Assembly (NCBI RefSeq): GCF_026339935.1
Contig: NZ_JAPEPX010000001.1
Location: 3,963,501 to 4,027,500 of the forward strand
Length of the DNA stretch: 64,000 nucleotides
From: Streptomyces sp. NBC_01551
Lineage (GTDB): Bacteria; Actinomycetota; Actinomycetes; Streptomycetales; Streptomycetaceae
Direction of reading: 5' to 3'
Position numbers and translations under genes: made by a program. The notes under the pieces were generated by a model. That model made no database searches and was not told where the DNA came from. It worked only from the letters and a program-made list of their open reading frames with translations. This document shows, in pieces, positions 1 to 10,296 of this stretch (its first letter is position 1; every line of letters starts with the position of its first letter).

Positions 1-839
<839 letters not shown>

Positions 840-858
840 TTCGTGTTCTGACCTGGTA

Positions 859-874
859 GCCCGCGCGAGCGGGC
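859..874 (+). other. Short hairpin after tuf
   Basis: GCCCGC-GCGA-GCGGGC is a perfect 6-bp stem with a 4-nt loop, 20 nt after the tuf stop and just before the larger terminator hairpin. It may contribute to 3'-end formation. Confidence 0.4.
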
Positions 875-888
875 ACCGTGTCTGACAG

Positions 889-932
889 AAGGGCCCCTCC
901 TTCGACGCTTCGGCGCCGGGGGAGGGGCCCTT
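889..932 (+). terminator. Rho-independent-like terminator of tuf
   Basis: Arms AAGGGCCCCTCC (889-900) and GGAGGGGCCCTT (921-932) are a perfect 12-bp inverted repeat with a 20-nt loop. There is no long U-tract, which is usual for Streptomyces terminators. It separates tuf from the S10 region. Confidence 0.75.
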
Positions 933-936
933 CGTC

Positions 937-1401
937 GTGCCAGGGAGGGCGTGCGAGAGGCTGCGCCGTCGCAGGGCGCGGGGCCGATGGCGGGCCGCGC
1001 GCGGATCTTCCGGGTGGGGACACGCCCTGCGGTCGGATCTGGTGGCCGACCTGCTGCCGCTCCCGCCCGCGGCTGCGGCGCTGGGGCTGGAGCTGCCGGA
1101 CCCGGAGCCGGAAGGGGTCATCGAGCCGCTGGAGGAGGTGCTGAGGGCCCCTTCCGAGGCGCATGACCCGCTGGACCTCTTCAGCCGGGCCGACCCCGCA
1201 GAGGTCAAGCTCGTGGGTGATGCGGTCAAGGTCCGCGGCCGGATGCGGGTGGAGGCGAGCGCCGAGTGCCCGGGCCAGGTCCACGTGCGGACCGACTACT
1301 CCTTCGTCTACCCGTTCGTGCAGGCGAAGCCGGGTGCCGAGCAGGTCGAGCGGACCGTCGACGACACGCAGGAGGACTGCCGGGTCATCTCGCGATCCTG
1401 A
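937..1401 (+). pseudogene. Remnant of a hypothetical protein gene
   Basis: This open frame has no convincing ribosome-binding site and its first ~30 codons are Arg-rich noise. From about 1033 to the TGA at 1399-1401 it shows strong third-position GC bias and sensible protein composition (acidic and hydrophobic, with motifs such as VRTDYSFVYPFVQ and GAEQVERTV). This looks like the C-terminal part of a secreted or cell-surface-type Streptomyces hypothetical protein whose 5' end has been lost or frameshifted. It has no visible promoter of its own. It could instead be a short intact gene starting at an internal GTG; I favour decay because no start with a Shine-Dalgarno is visible. Function unknown. 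Confidence 0.5.
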
Positions 1402-1437
1402 CCGGATTCCGCAACGGATCCAGGGGTGCGGCGCGGT

Positions 1438-1465
1438 TTGACGTGTCCGCGCGGAGGGGTATTGT
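1438..1465 (+). promoter_or_regulatory. Candidate promoter of the S10 operon
   Basis: TTGACG (1438-1443) and TATTGT (1460-1465) are separated by 16 bp, close to the vegetative Streptomyces pattern TTGACR/TANNNT. It lies about 395 nt upstream of rpsJ, implying a very long leader. Prediction by eye only. Confidence 0.45.
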
Positions 1466-1861
1466 TTTCCGCCCGATTGGCGCAGTACGCGTCTCGTATG
1501 GCAGACTACTCAAGTTGCTCGGTTGAGTGCCGATGCTGCGCGCCTCCCGCCGGGAGGACCGGAAGCGAGTCCCACAGTACTCGTCGCCTCTATCTGTCCC
1601 TCGGGGCAGCAATGGGGGCGGACGTACGGGAATCTTCTGGGAAGTGTCAGCACGGGGCCGACCAGGCACCCGGTGGGTGTTTCTCCCCCGAATCGCGGTC
1701 TTGGGACCGCACCCCCTTGAAGAGGGAAATTTCCGTATGGGGATTTTCTGTAGAGGGAGTGCGACACGCCCGACCGCGTGGGTCGGAGAGAAGCGGTGGA
1801 GAGATCCACAGCCGCCCGGGAGCCAGAGCGTTTCCACAACAGACAGGACTACGGAGTAGCC
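1466..1861 (+). other. Long structured 5' leader of the S10 operon
   Basis: About 390 nt without a convincing gene lie between the candidate promoter and rpsJ. Short perfect hairpins include GCGGTC-TTGG-GACCGC (1695-1710), CCGACC-GCGTG-GGTCGG (1770-1786) and GTGGA-GAGA-TCCAC (1796-1809). The rpsJ Shine-Dalgarno GGAG follows at 1853-1856. In enteric bacteria the S10 leader is bound by L4 to repress its own operon; whether this unrelated sequence does anything similar is inference. Confidence 0.4.
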
Positions 1862-2170
1862 ATGGCGGGACAGAAGATCCGCATCCGGCTCAAGGCCTAC
1901 GACCACGAGGTCATCGACTCCTCGGCGAAGAAGATCGTCGAGACGGTGACCCGCACTGGTGCGTCGGTCGCAGGCCCGGTGCCGCTGCCCACTGAGAAGA
2001 ACGTGTACTGCGTCATCAAGTCGCCGCACAAGTACAAGGACTCGCGCGAGCACTTCGAGATGCGCACGCACAAGCGCCTGATCGACATCCTCGACCCGAC
2101 GCCCAAGACCGTTGACTCGCTGATGCGCCTGGACCTTCCGGCCGGCGTTGACATCGAGATCAAGCTCTGA
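1862..2170 (+). CDS. rpsJ: 30S ribosomal protein S10
   Basis: First gene of the S10 operon; S10 sits in the 30S head and in other bacteria also acts as NusE in antitermination. The 102-residue product begins [19 protein letters not shown], the family-typical start. The frame is open further upstream (to 1778), but ATG 1862 is chosen because GGAG lies 5 nt upstream and the homologous N-terminus starts here. Full length, with the conserved [25 protein letters not shown] end. rplC follows after 14 nt. Confidence 0.98.
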   Translation: MAGQKIRIRLKAYDHEVIDSSAKKIVETVTRTGASVAGPVPLPTEKNVYCVIKSPHKYKDSREHFEMRTHKRLIDILDPTPKTVDSLMRLDLPAGVDIEIKL

Positions 2171-2184
2171 GAGGCGTCGAGAAG

Positions 2185-2829
2185 ATGGCAAAGCAGATCA
2201 AGGGCGTCCTGGGCGAGAAGCTCGGCATGACCCAGGTCTGGGACGAGAACAACCGTGTCGTCCCGGTGACCGTTGTCAAGGCCGGGCCCTGCGTCGTTAC
2301 CCAGGTCCGTACGAACGACATCGACGGCTACGAGTCGGTCCAGATCGCCTTCGGCGAGATTGACCCGCGCAAGGTGAACAAGCCCCTCAAGGGCCACTTC
2401 GCCAAGGCCGACGTGACCCCCCGCCGCCACCTGGTGGAGCTCCGCACCTCCGACGCCAGCGAGTACACGCTCGGCCAGGAGATCACTGCTGAGGTGTTCG
2501 AGTCCGGCGTCAAGGTTGACGTCACGGGCAACAGCAAGGGCAAGGGCTTCGCCGGTGTCATGAAGCGGCACAACTTCCGGGGCCTCGGCGCCGGTCACGG
2601 TGTGCAGCGCAAGCACCGCTCCCCCGGTTCGATCGGTGGCTGCGCCACCCCTGGGCGTGTCTTCAAGGGCATGCGCATGGCTGGTCGTATGGGCAACGAG
2701 CGCGTCACCACCCAGAACCTGACCATCCACGCGGTAGACGCGGAGAAGGGTCTGCTGCTCATCAAGGGCGCGGTCCCCGGTCCGAACGGCGGCCTCGTCC
2801 TGGTCCGTACCGCGGCCAAGGGGGCTTGA
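2185..2829 (+). CDS. rplC: 50S ribosomal protein L3
   Basis: L3 is an early-assembly 23S rRNA binder near the peptidyl-transferase centre. The product is 214 residues, full length, starting [19 protein letters not shown]. The central loop around [20 protein letters not shown] is the extension that reaches into the ribosome core. ATG 2185 follows a GAG-containing spacer after rpsJ. The stop is 5 nt before the rplD ATG, so the two are probably coupled. Confidence 0.98.
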   Translation: MAKQIKGVLGEKLGMTQVWDENNRVVPVTVVKAGPCVVTQVRTNDIDGYESVQIAFGEIDPRKVNKPLKGHFAKADVTPRRHLVELRTSDASEYTLGQEITAEVFESGVKVDVTGNSKGKGFAGVMKRHNFRGLGAGHGVQRKHRSPGSIGGCATPGRVFKGMRMAGRMGNERVTTQNLTIHAVDAEKGLLLIKGAVPGPNGGLVLVRTAAKGA

Positions 2830-2834
2830 GGTTA

Positions 2835-3485
2835 ATGAGCACCATTGACATCCTTTCGCCGGCAGGCGACAAGGCCGGTACCGTCGAGCTCCCCGCGGAG
2901 ATCTTCGACGCGAAGACCAGCGTTCCGCTGATCCACCAGGTCGTCGTCGCACAGCTGGCTGCTGCCCGTCAGGGCACGCACAAGACCAAGACCCGTGGCG
3001 AAGTCCGTGGTGGTGGCCGCAAGCCGTACCGCCAGAAGGGCACCGGCCGCGCGCGTCAGGGTTCGACCCGTGCGCCGCAGTTCGCCGGCGGTGGCGTCGT
3101 CCACGGCCCGCAGCCGCGTGACTACTCGCAGCGGACCCCGAAGAAGATGAAGGTCGCCGCCCTCCGCGGTGCCCTGTCGGACCGCGCGCGTCACTCCCGC
3201 ATCCACGTCGTCACCGGCGTGGTCGAGGGTGCCGCCTCCACGAAGGCCGCCAAGACGCTGTTCGGCAAGATCTCGGAGCGCAAGAACCTGCTCCTGGTCG
3301 TCGAGCGTGCCGACGAGGCCGCGTGGCTGTCCGCCCGCAACCTGCCCCAGGTCCACATCCTGGAGCCGGGCCAGCTGAACACGTACGACGTGATCGTCTC
3401 TGACGACGTGGTCTTCACTCAGGCCGCGCTTGAGTCCTTCGTGTCTGGCCCCAAGGCCGATGAGACCGAAGGGAGCGACGCCTGA
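2835..3485 (+). CDS. rplD: 50S ribosomal protein L4
   Basis: L4 binds 23S rRNA and lines the exit tunnel; in enterics it autoregulates its own operon. The 216-residue product starts [15 protein letters not shown]. The frame is open from TTG 2826, but ATG 2835 has GAGG 6 nt upstream and gives the family start. The tunnel-loop segment [18 protein letters not shown] is intact. The acidic tail ends [13 protein letters not shown]. The TGA overlaps the rplW ATG by one base (TGATG), a translational-coupling arrangement repeated along the operon. Confidence 0.97.
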   Translation: MSTIDILSPAGDKAGTVELPAEIFDAKTSVPLIHQVVVAQLAAARQGTHKTKTRGEVRGGGRKPYRQKGTGRARQGSTRAPQFAGGGVVHGPQPRDYSQRTPKKMKVAALRGALSDRARHSRIHVVTGVVEGAASTKAAKTLFGKISERKNLLLVVERADEAAWLSARNLPQVHILEPGQLNTYDVIVSDDVVFTQAALESFVSGPKADETEGSDA

Positions 3486-3808
3486 TGTCTGAGGCGACCG
3501 TTACCAGCAAGACCTTCACTGACCCGCGCGACCTGCTGATCAAGCCGGTTGTCTCGGAGAAGAGCTACGCGCTGCTGGACGAGAACAAGTACACGTTCAT
3601 CGTCGCGCCCGGCTCCAACAAGACTCAGATCAAGCAGGCCGTCGAGGCGGTCTTCGGGGTCAAGGTCACCGGGGTCAACACGATCAACCGTCAGGGTAAG
3701 CGCAAGCGCACCAAGACCGGTTTCGGCAAGCGCGCTGACACCAAGCGCGCCATCGTGACCCTCGCTGAGGGCGACCGAATCGACATCTTCGGCGGCCAGG
3801 CCTCCTAA
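3485..3808 (+). CDS. rplW: 50S ribosomal protein L23
   Basis: L23 lies at the polypeptide exit, where trigger factor and SRP dock. The 107-residue product has a short N-terminal extension ([13 protein letters not shown]) before the conserved [25 protein letters not shown] core and the basic [14 protein letters not shown] loop. It starts inside the rplD stop codon. rplB follows after 39 nt with a GAGGACTGAGAA ribosome-binding region. Confidence 0.97.
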   Translation: MSEATVTSKTFTDPRDLLIKPVVSEKSYALLDENKYTFIVAPGSNKTQIKQAVEAVFGVKVTGVNTINRQGKRKRTKTGFGKRADTKRAIVTLAEGDRIDIFGGQAS

Positions 3809-3847
3809 CGGAGGTCTAGTCGTCCGGAATCGGACGAGGACTGAGAA

Positions 3848-4684
3848 ATGGGTATCCGCAAGTACAAGCCGACGACCCCGGGCCGTCGTGGCTCCAGCGT
3901 CGCCGACTTTGTCGAGATCACGCGGTCCACGCCGGAGAAGTCGCTGGTTCGCCCGCTGCACAGCAAGGGCGGCCGTAACAACACCGGTCGGATCACCGTT
4001 CGCCACCAGGGTGGTGGACACAAGCGCGCCTACCGCGTGATCGACTTCCGTCGTCACGACAAGGACGGCGTGCCGGCCAAGGTCGCGCACATCGAGTACG
4101 ACCCCAACCGCACCGCGCGCATCGCGCTCCTGCACTACGCGGACGGCGAGAAGCGCTACATCATCGCTCCCCGCGGTCTGAACCAGGGCGACCGGATTGA
4201 GAACGGCCCCACGGCCGACATCAAGCCCGGCAACAACCTGGCCCTCCGCAACATCCCGGTCGGTACCACGATCCACGCGATCGAGCTCCGTCCCGGTGGT
4301 GGCGCCAAGTTCGCCCGTTCCGCGGGTGCCTCCGTGCAGCTGCTGGCGAAGGAGGGCACCATGGCCCACCTTCGTATGCCGTCGGGTGAAATCCGTCTCG
4401 TCGACGCGCGCTGCCGCGCGACCGTCGGTGAGGTCGGCAACGCCGAGCAGTCGAACATCAACTGGGGCAAGGCCGGCCGCATGCGCTGGAAGGGCGTTCG
4501 CCCCTCCGTCCGCGGTGTCGCGATGAACCCGGTCGACCACCCGCACGGTGGTGGTGAGGGTAAGACCTCCGGTGGTCGTCACCCGGTCTCCCCGTGGGGT
4601 CAGAAGGAGGGTCGTACTCGCTCGCCGAAGAAGGCTTCGAGCAAGTACATCGTCCGCCGCCGCAAGACGAACAAGAAGCGCTAG
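3848..4684 (+). CDS. rplB: 50S ribosomal protein L2
   Basis: L2 is a core 23S rRNA binder needed for subunit joining and peptidyl-transferase activity. The product is 278 residues ([20 protein letters not shown]...), full length. The C-terminal segment [26 protein letters not shown] contains the conserved histidine region near the catalytic centre. The basic tail RRRKTNKKR is typical. rpsS starts 12 nt after the stop. Confidence 0.98.
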   Translation: MGIRKYKPTTPGRRGSSVADFVEITRSTPEKSLVRPLHSKGGRNNTGRITVRHQGGGHKRAYRVIDFRRHDKDGVPAKVAHIEYDPNRTARIALLHYADGEKRYIIAPRGLNQGDRIENGPTADIKPGNNLALRNIPVGTTIHAIELRPGGGAKFARSAGASVQLLAKEGTMAHLRMPSGEIRLVDARCRATVGEVGNAEQSNINWGKAGRMRWKGVRPSVRGVAMNPVDHPHGGGEGKTSGGRHPVSPWGQKEGRTRSPKKASSKYIVRRRKTNKKR

Positions 4685-4696
4685 GAGCGGGTTTAG

Positions 4697-4978
4697 ATGC
4701 CGCGCAGTCTCAAGAAGGGACCCTTCGTCGACGGACACCTCATCAAGAAGGTGGACGTACAGAACGAAGCTGGTACCAAGAACGTCATCAAGACCTGGTC
4801 CCGTCGCTCGATGATCATCCCGGCCATGCTGGGTCACACCATCGCGGTGCACAACGGCAAGACCCACGTCCCGGTGTTCGTCACCGAGTCGATGGTCGGC
4901 CACAAGCTCGGCGAGTTCTCGCCGACTCGCACCTTCCGCGGCCACGTCAAGGACGACCGGAAGTCGAAGCGCCGCTAA
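4697..4978 (+). CDS. rpsS: 30S ribosomal protein S19
   Basis: S19 forms a complex with S13 in the 30S head and contacts the A-site finger. The 93-residue product [15 protein letters not shown]... carries the conserved [27 protein letters not shown] and [16 protein letters not shown] segments. Full length, ATG start, in operon between rplB and rplV. Confidence 0.98.
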   Translation: MPRSLKKGPFVDGHLIKKVDVQNEAGTKNVIKTWSRRSMIIPAMLGHTIAVHNGKTHVPVFVTESMVGHKLGEFSPTRTFRGHVKDDRKSKRR

Positions 4979-5021
4979 AGGCGGGGTGGAACGACTAATG
5001 ACTTACACCGAAGGGACAACC

Positions 5022-5369
5022 ATGGAAGCCAGGGCCCAGGCGCGGTACATCCGCGTCACGCCCATGAAGGCCCGCCGCGTGGTGGACCTTATCCGTGGCA
5101 TGGATGCCACGGAGGCTCAGGCGGTCCTGCGTTTCGCCCCGCAGGCCGCGAGCGTGCCGGTTGGCAAGGTGCTGGACAGCGCCATTGCCAATGCCGCACA
5201 CAACTACAACCACCCGGACGCCTCCACGCTGGTCATCAGCGAGGCGTACGTGGACGAGGGCCCGACCCTGAAGCGGTTCCGTCCGCGTGCCCAGGGCCGT
5301 GCCTACCGGATCCGCAAGCGGACCAGCCACATCACCGTGGTCGTCAGCAGCAAGGAAGGTTCCCGGTAA
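5022..5369 (+). CDS. rplV: 50S ribosomal protein L22
   Basis: L22 lines the exit tunnel with L4 through its beta-hairpin ([24 protein letters not shown]). From ATG 5022 the protein is 115 residues, beginning [20 protein letters not shown], with AAGGGA 5 nt upstream. The frame is also open from GTG 4986 and ATG 4998 ([12 protein letters not shown]...), and the 4998 start has a weaker GGTGGA upstream, so an 8-residue-longer form is possible. The TAA overlaps the rpsC ATG by one base. Confidence 0.96.
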   Translation: MEARAQARYIRVTPMKARRVVDLIRGMDATEAQAVLRFAPQAASVPVGKVLDSAIANAAHNYNHPDASTLVISEAYVDEGPTLKRFRPRAQGRAYRIRKRTSHITVVVSSKEGSR

Positions 5370-6208
5370 TGGGCCAGAAGGTAAACCCGCACGGGTTCCG
5401 GCTCGGCATCACCACCGACTTCAAGTCGCGTTGGTACGCCGACAAGCTGTACAAGGACTACGTCAAGGAAGACGTCGCCATCCGTCGGATGATGACGTCC
5501 GGCATGGAGCGCGCCGGCATCTCGAAGGTTGAGATCGAGCGCACCCGTGACCGCGTGCGTGTGGACATCCACACCGCTCGTCCGGGCATCGTCATCGGCC
5601 GCCGTGGCGCCGAGGCCGACCGCATCCGCGGTGACCTCGAGAAGCTCACGGGCAAGCAGGTCCAGCTGAACATCCTCGAGGTCAAGAACCCCGAGCTTGA
5701 CGCTCAGCTGGTTGCCCAGGCCGTTGCCGAGCAGCTCTCCTCCCGCGTCTCCTTCCGTCGCGCCATGCGTAAGAGCATGCAGGGCACGATGAAGGCCGGC
5801 GCCAAGGGCATCAAGATCCAGTGTGGCGGTCGCCTCGGCGGCGCCGAGATGTCCCGCTCCGAGTTCTACCGCGAGGGTCGTGTGCCGCTGCACACGCTGC
5901 GCGCGAACGTGGACTACGGCTTCTTCGAGGCCAAGACCACCTTCGGCCGTATCGGTGTGAAGGTCTGGATCTACAAGGGCGACGTCAAGAACATCGCCGA
6001 GGTTCGCGCCGAGAACGCTGCGGCCCGTGCGGGTAACCGCCCGGCCCGTGGTGCCGGCGCTGGCGACCGTCCCGCCGGCCGTGGTGGCCGTGGTGGCGAG
6101 CGCGGCGGCCGTGGTGGCCGCAAGCCGCAGCAGGCTGCTGGTGCCGAGGCCCCCAAGGCCGACGCTCCCGCCGCCGCTCCGGCCGAGAGCACCGGAACGG
6201 AGGCCTGA
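5369..6208 (+). CDS. rpsC: 30S ribosomal protein S3 with RGG/Ala-rich tail
   Basis: S3 forms part of the mRNA entry channel with helicase activity. It has a KH domain containing [15 protein letters not shown] (about residues 73-88) and the conserved C-terminal S3 domain through about residue 215. The 279-residue product exceeds the usual ~230 because of a tail from about 216 with repeated RGG/GGR motifs ([19 protein letters not shown]) followed by an Ala/Pro/Glu stretch. Such tails are common in actinobacterial S3. The ATG overlaps the rplV stop. Confidence 0.97.
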   Translation: MGQKVNPHGFRLGITTDFKSRWYADKLYKDYVKEDVAIRRMMTSGMERAGISKVEIERTRDRVRVDIHTARPGIVIGRRGAEADRIRGDLEKLTGKQVQLNILEVKNPELDAQLVAQAVAEQLSSRVSFRRAMRKSMQGTMKAGAKGIKIQCGGRLGGAEMSRSEFYREGRVPLHTLRANVDYGFFEAKTTFGRIGVKVWIYKGDVKNIAEVRAENAAARAGNRPARGAGAGDRPAGRGGRGGERGGRGGRKPQQAAGAEAPKADAPAAAPAESTGTEA

Positions 6209-6213
6209 CCGAC

Positions 6214-6633
6214 ATGCTGATCCCTCGTAGGGTCAAGCACCGCAAGCAGCACCACCCGAAGCGCAGCGGTATGGCCAAGGGCGGTACTGAGGTCACGTTC
6301 GGCGAGTACGGCATCCAGGCGCTGACCCCGGCGTACGTGACGAACCGCCAGATCGAGGCGGCTCGTATCGCGATGACCCGCCACATCAAGCGTGGCGGCA
6401 AGGTCTGGATCAACATCTACCCGGACCGTCCTCTGACGAAGAAGCCGGCCGAGACCCGCATGGGTTCCGGTAAGGGTTCTCCCGAGTGGTGGATCGCCAA
6501 CGTGCACCCGGGTCGGGTCATGTTCGAGCTGTCCTACCCGAACGAGAAGATTGCTCGTGAGGCGCTCACCCGCGCTGCTCACAAGCTTCCGATGAAGTGC
6601 CGGATTGTTCGGCGCGAGGCAGGTGAGTCGTGA
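6214..6633 (+). CDS. rplP: 50S ribosomal protein L16
   Basis: L16 helps position A-site tRNA in the 50S subunit. The product is 139 residues ([24 protein letters not shown]...), full length, with conserved [26 protein letters not shown] and the downstream GRVMFE segment. It starts 5 nt after rpsC. Its TGA (6631-6633) shares one base with the rpmC ATG. Confidence 0.98.
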   Translation: MLIPRRVKHRKQHHPKRSGMAKGGTEVTFGEYGIQALTPAYVTNRQIEAARIAMTRHIKRGGKVWINIYPDRPLTKKPAETRMGSGKGSPEWWIANVHPGRVMFELSYPNEKIAREALTRAAHKLPMKCRIVRREAGES

Positions 6634-6857
6634 TGGCGACGGGAACCAAGGCGTCCGAGCTGCGTGAGCTCGGCAACGAGGAGCTCGTTGGCAAGCTGCG
6701 CGAGGCCAAGGAGGAGCTGTTCAAGCTCCGCTTCCAGGCGGCCACGGGTCAGCTGGAGAACAACGGCCGGCTCAAGTCCGTCCGTAAGGACATCGCTCGC
6801 ATCTACACCCTGATGCACGAGCGTGAGCTCGGTATCGAGACGGTGGAGAGCGCCTGA
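6633..6857 (+). CDS. rpmC: 50S ribosomal protein L29
   Basis: L29 is a small coiled-hairpin protein beside the exit tunnel. From ATG 6633 it is 74 residues ([29 protein letters not shown]...). The frame is open from GTG 6630, one codon earlier; ATG is preferred because TGATG coupling is used repeatedly here. The helix-turn-helix core [27 protein letters not shown] is conserved. The stop overlaps the rpsQ start. Confidence 0.97.
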   Translation: MATGTKASELRELGNEELVGKLREAKEELFKLRFQAATGQLENNGRLKSVRKDIARIYTLMHERELGIETVESA

Positions 6858-7141
6858 TGAGCGAGAAGAACGTGACTGAGACCACTGAGCAGCGCGGTTT
6901 CCGCAAGACCCGTGAGGGTCTGGTCGTCAGCGACAAGATGGACAAGACCGTCGTCGTCGCCGTCGAGGACCGCGTGAAGCACGCGCTGTACGGCAAGGTC
7001 ATCCGCCGTACGAACAAGCTCAAGGCTCACGACGAGCAGAACGCTGCCGGCGTCGGCGACCGCGTCCTCATCATGGAGACGCGTCCGCTGTCGGCGAGCA
7101 AGCGCTGGCGCATCGTCGAGATCCTCGAGAAGGCCAAGTAA
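6857..7141 (+). CDS. rpsQ: 30S ribosomal protein S17
   Basis: S17 is a primary 16S rRNA binder of OB fold. The product is 94 residues: a short N-terminal extension ([19 protein letters not shown]) and then the conserved [40 protein letters not shown] core and [19 protein letters not shown] end. It closes the S10 gene set; two hairpins and a 105-nt gap follow before rplN. Confidence 0.98.
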   Translation: MSEKNVTETTEQRGFRKTREGLVVSDKMDKTVVVAVEDRVKHALYGKVIRRTNKLKAHDEQNAAGVGDRVLIMETRPLSASKRWRIVEILEKAK

Positions 7142-7145
7142 GCAT

Positions 7146-7163
7146 CTGAGGGGTTTCCCTCAG
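7146..7163 (+). other. Hairpin after rpsQ
   Basis: CTGAGGG-GTTT-CCCTCAG is a perfect 7-bp stem with a 4-nt loop, starting 4 nt after the rpsQ stop. It probably attenuates or processes transcripts at the S10/spc junction. Confidence 0.5.
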
Positions 7164-7184
7164 GTTCGTTCCGCCAGGCTCGGT

Positions 7185-7214
7185 GGGGGGACCGCTAGTC
7201 ACTAGCGGCCCCCC
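7185..7214 (+). other. Strong hairpin at S10/spc boundary
   Basis: GGGGGG-A-CCGCTA (7185-7197) pairs with TAGCGG-CCCCCC (7203-7214), leaving one bulged A and a 5-nt loop. It is a candidate attenuator or RNA-processing site 33 nt before the rplN start. There is no T-tract, so full termination is uncertain. Confidence 0.55.
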
Positions 7215-7246
7215 GCCGGGAACCGGCAGACAATCAGGAGATAGAC

Positions 7247-7615
7247 GTGATCCAGCAGGAGTCGCGACTGCGTGTCGCCGACAACACTGGTGCCAAGGAG
7301 ATCCTTTGCATCCGTGTTCTCGGTGGCTCGGGTCGCCGCTACGCGGGCATCGGTGACGTCATCGTCGCCACCGTCAAGGACGCGATCCCCGGTGGCAACG
7401 TGAAGAAGGGTGACGTCGTCAAGGCGGTCATCGTTCGCACCGTCAAGGAGCGCCGCCGCCAGGACGGCTCGTACATCCGCTTCGACGAGAACGCCGCTGT
7501 CATTCTCAAGAACGACGGCGACCCTCGTGGCACCCGTATCTTCGGCCCCGTGGGCCGTGAGCTGCGCGAGAAGAAGTTCATGAAGATCATCTCGCTCGCG
7601 CCGGAGGTGCTGTAA
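7247..7615 (+). CDS. rplN: 50S ribosomal protein L14
   Basis: First gene of the spc cluster. L14 lies at the subunit interface (bridge B5) and is the docking site for the silencing factor RsfS. The 122-residue product [20 protein letters not shown]... is full length and uses a GTG start with an AGGAG motif upstream. Conserved [15 protein letters not shown] and [13 protein letters not shown] segments are present. rplX begins 2 nt after the stop. Confidence 0.98.
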   Translation: MIQQESRLRVADNTGAKEILCIRVLGGSGRRYAGIGDVIVATVKDAIPGGNVKKGDVVKAVIVRTVKERRRQDGSYIRFDENAAVILKNDGDPRGTRIFGPVGRELREKKFMKIISLAPEVL

Positions 7616-7617
7616 GC

Positions 7618-7941
7618 ATGAAGATCAAGAAGGGCGACCTGGTTCAGGTCATCACCGGTAAGGACAAGGGCAAGCAGGGCAAGGTCATCGTCGCCTTCCC
7701 CGCCGACAACCGCGTCCTGGTCGAGGGTGTCAACCGGGTCAAGAAGCACACCAAGGCCGGTCAGACCGCTGGTGGCTCGCAGGCCGGTGGCATCGTGATC
7801 ACCGAGGCCCCGATCCACGTCAGCAACGTTCAGCTGGTTGTGGAGAAGGACGGCCAGAAGGTCGTCACCCGCGTCGGCTACCGCTTCGACGACGAGGGCA
7901 ACAAGATCCGCGTTGCCAAGCGGACGGGTGAGGACATCTGA
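7618..7941 (+). CDS. rplX: 50S ribosomal protein L24
   Basis: L24 initiates 50S assembly by binding the 5' domain of 23S rRNA. The 107-residue product has an N-terminal KOW motif ([20 protein letters not shown], residues 4-23) and the conserved [16 protein letters not shown] segment. Its TGA overlaps the rplE ATG by one base. Confidence 0.98.
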   Translation: MKIKKGDLVQVITGKDKGKQGKVIVAFPADNRVLVEGVNRVKKHTKAGQTAGGSQAGGIVITEAPIHVSNVQLVVEKDGQKVVTRVGYRFDDEGNKIRVAKRTGEDI

Positions 7942-8492
7942 TGGCTACCACTCCGCGTCTCAAGACGAAGTACCGCGAGGACATCGCCGGCAAGCTGCGT
8001 GAGGAGTTCTCGTACGAGAACGTCATGCAGATCCCCGGTCTCGTGAAGATCGTGGTCAACATGGGTGTGGGCGACGCCGCCCGCGACTCCAAGCTGATCG
8101 ACGGCGCCATCAAGGACCTGACGACGATCACCGGTCAGAAGCCGGCCGTCACGAAGGCCCGCAAGTCCATCGCGCAGTTCAAGCTGCGCGAGGGTCAGCC
8201 GATCGGCTGCCACGTCACCCTCCGTGGTGACCGCATGTGGGAGTTCCTGGACCGTACGCTGTCGCTCGCGCTGCCGCGTATCCGTGACTTCCGTGGTCTG
8301 TCGCCGAAGCAGTTCGACGGCCGTGGCAACTACACCTTCGGTCTCACGGAGCAGGTCATGTTCCACGAGATCGACCAGGACAAGATCGACCGTACCCGGG
8401 GTATGGACATCACCGTGGTCACCACGGCGACCAACGACGCTGAGGGCCGCGCGCTCCTTCGTCACCTCGGCTTCCCCTTCAAGGAGGCGTAA
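7941..8492 (+). CDS. rplE: 50S ribosomal protein L5
   Basis: L5 binds 5S rRNA with L18 and contacts P-site tRNA and S13. The product is 183 residues ([23 protein letters not shown]...), full length, with conserved [16 protein letters not shown] and [19 protein letters not shown]. It starts in the rplX stop; rpsZ follows after 5 nt. Confidence 0.98.
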   Translation: MATTPRLKTKYREDIAGKLREEFSYENVMQIPGLVKIVVNMGVGDAARDSKLIDGAIKDLTTITGQKPAVTKARKSIAQFKLREGQPIGCHVTLRGDRMWEFLDRTLSLALPRIRDFRGLSPKQFDGRGNYTFGLTEQVMFHEIDQDKIDRTRGMDITVVTTATNDAEGRALLRHLGFPFKEA

Positions 8493-8497
8493 GCGAG

Positions 8498-8683
8498 ATG
8501 GCGAAGAAGGCTCTCATCGCGAAGGCTGCCCGCAAGCCCAAGTTCGGTGTGCGTGCGTACACCCGCTGCCAGCGCTGCGGTCGTCCCCACTCCGTGTACC
8601 GCAAGTTCGGCCTGTGCCGCGTCTGCCTTCGTGAGATGGCTCACCGTGGCGAGCTGCCGGGCGTGACCAAGAGCTCCTGGTAA
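8498..8683 (+). CDS. rpsZ: 30S ribosomal protein S14, zinc-binding type
   Basis: S14 is a late-assembling protein of the 30S head. This 61-residue copy is the short zinc form: C24-x2-C27 and C40-x2-C43 form the zinc site. Streptomyces usually also carry a long zinc-free paralogue (rpsN) under zinc control elsewhere. A 223-nt gap follows before rpsH, unusually long inside the spc cluster. Confidence 0.98.
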   Translation: MAKKALIAKAARKPKFGVRAYTRCQRCGRPHSVYRKFGLCRVCLREMAHRGELPGVTKSSW

Positions 8684-8906
8684 TTCCCTCTCGTCCGCAA
8701 GGACTTGGGAACTTCCAGGCACTCTCGGTAAGCATCTGGACGGTGGGTGCCCGGCCCCGCATGCCGTAGGCTTGTGGGGTTGGGCGTCCGCCGCCCATAA
8801 CGACTTACTACGCCGTAGGTCCCCGCACCGCACCCGTCCCGCCACTGAGTGGGGAGAGGGATGGCGCATACAGGAAACCCCGGCGAGAGAGGCCGAAGGC
8901 CACTTC
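8684..8906 (+). other. Unusually long gap inside the spc operon
   Basis: No gene or perfect long hairpin is visible. Small inverted repeats occur, such as CTAC-GCC-GTAG near 8812. A TAGGCT at about 8768 could be a -10 element, but no matching -35 was recognised. An internal promoter or processing site is possible but not supported by more than the gap itself. Confidence 0.3.
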
Positions 8907-9305
8907 ATGACCATGACTGACCCGATCGCAGACATGCTGACCCGTCTGCGTAACGCTAACTCGGCGTACCACGACACCGTCGTGATGCCGCACAGCAAGA
9001 TCAAGTCGCACATCGCGGAGATCCTCAAGCAGGAGGGTTTCATCACCGGCTGGAAGGTCGAGGACGCCGAGGTCGGCAAGAACCTCGTCCTCGAGCTGAA
9101 GTTCGGGCCGAACCGTGAGCGCTCCATCGCGGGCATCAAGCGGATCTCGAAGCCCGGTCTGCGCGTGTACGCAAAGTCCACCAACCTGCCGAAGGTCCTC
9201 GGCGGCCTGGGCGTGGCGATCATCTCCACGTCCCACGGTCTCCTGACCGGCCAGCAGGCAGGCAAGAAGGGCGTAGGTGGGGAAGTCCTCGCCTACGTCT
9301 GGTAG
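8907..9305 (+). CDS. rpsH: 30S ribosomal protein S8
   Basis: S8 is a primary 16S rRNA binder; in enterics it represses the spc operon. The 132-residue product starts [22 protein letters not shown] and ends [13 protein letters not shown], full length. The frame is open upstream to 8772; ATG 8907 is selected by homology and by GAAGG at 8895-8899. A second ATG two codons in (8913) is less likely. Confidence 0.97.
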   Translation: MTMTDPIADMLTRLRNANSAYHDTVVMPHSKIKSHIAEILKQEGFITGWKVEDAEVGKNLVLELKFGPNRERSIAGIKRISKPGLRVYAKSTNLPKVLGGLGVAIISTSHGLLTGQQAGKKGVGGEVLAYVW

Positions 9306-9325
9306 TCGGGAACGGAGGAAAAGCA

Positions 9326-9865
9326 ATGTCGCGAATCGGCAAGCTCCCCATCCAGGTTCCCGCCGGTGTGGACGTCACCATCGACGGCCAGACGGTCGCG
9401 GTGAAGGGCCCCAAGGGTTCCCTCACGCACACCGTCAAGGCGCCGATCGAGATCGTCAAGGGTGAGGACGGCGTTCTCAACGTCACCCGCCCGAACGACG
9501 AGCGTCAGAACAAGGCCCTGCACGGCCTGTCCCGCACGCTGGTGGCGAACATGATCACCGGTGTGACCACGGGGTACGTCAAGGCTCTCGAGATCAGCGG
9601 TGTCGGTTACCGCGTCGCCGCGAAGGGCTCCAACCTGGAGTTCCAGCTTGGTTACAGCCACCCGATCCTGATCGAGGCGCCCGAGGGCATCTCCTTCAAG
9701 GTCGAGTCGCCCACCAAGTTCTCGGTCGAGGGCATCGACAAGCAGAAGGTCGGCGAGGTCGCCGCCAACATCCGCAAGCTGCGGAAGCCCGACCCGTACA
9801 AGGCCAAGGGTGTCAAGTACGCCGGCGAAGTCATCCGCCGCAAGGTCGGAAAGGCTGGTAAGTAG
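9326..9865 (+). CDS. rplF: 50S ribosomal protein L6
   Basis: L6 lies near the sarcin-ricin loop and the factor-binding site. The product has 179 residues with two homologous alpha/beta domains and the conserved C-terminal signature [24 protein letters not shown] 9326 follows GGAGG. rplR starts 2 nt after the stop. Confidence 0.98.
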   Translation: MSRIGKLPIQVPAGVDVTIDGQTVAVKGPKGSLTHTVKAPIEIVKGEDGVLNVTRPNDERQNKALHGLSRTLVANMITGVTTGYVKALEISGVGYRVAAKGSNLEFQLGYSHPILIEAPEGISFKVESPTKFSVEGIDKQKVGEVAANIRKLRKPDPYKAKGVKYAGEVIRRKVGKAGK

Positions 9866-9867
9866 CC

Positions 9868-10251
9868 ATGGCATACGGTGTGAAGATCGCCAAGGGCGAC
9901 GCGTACAAGCGCGCTGCCAAGGCTCGCCGCCACATCCGCATCCGCAAGAACGTCTCGGGTACGGCGGAGCGTCCGCGCCTCGTCGTGACGCGTTCCAACC
10001 GCAACATCGTTGCTCAGGTCATCGACGACCTCCAGGGTCACACCCTGGCGTCCGCGTCGACCCTGGACGCTTCGATCCGCGGTGGCGAAGGCGACAAGAG
10101 CGCCCAGGCCCAGCAGGTCGGCGCGCTCGTCGCCGAGCGTGCCAAGGCTGCGGGTGTCGAGACCGTCGTGTTCGACCGCGGTGGCAACCGATACGCCGGG
10201 CGCATTGCCGCTCTGGCTGACGCCGCCCGCGAAGCCGGGCTGAAGTTCTAA
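9868..10251 (+). CDS. rplR: 50S ribosomal protein L18
   Basis: L18 binds 5S rRNA with L5 and anchors it to the central protuberance. The product is 127 residues with a basic N-terminus ([19 protein letters not shown]) and the conserved [24 protein letters not shown] and [19 protein letters not shown] segments. Full length, ATG start. Confidence 0.98.
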   Translation: MAYGVKIAKGDAYKRAAKARRHIRIRKNVSGTAERPRLVVTRSNRNIVAQVIDDLQGHTLASASTLDASIRGGEGDKSAQAQQVGALVAERAKAAGVETVVFDRGGNRYAGRIAALADAAREAGLKF

Positions 10252-10296
10252 GCCCCGGTTCCGGGACTCACGGACGTAACAGAGAGAGGTAATCCA

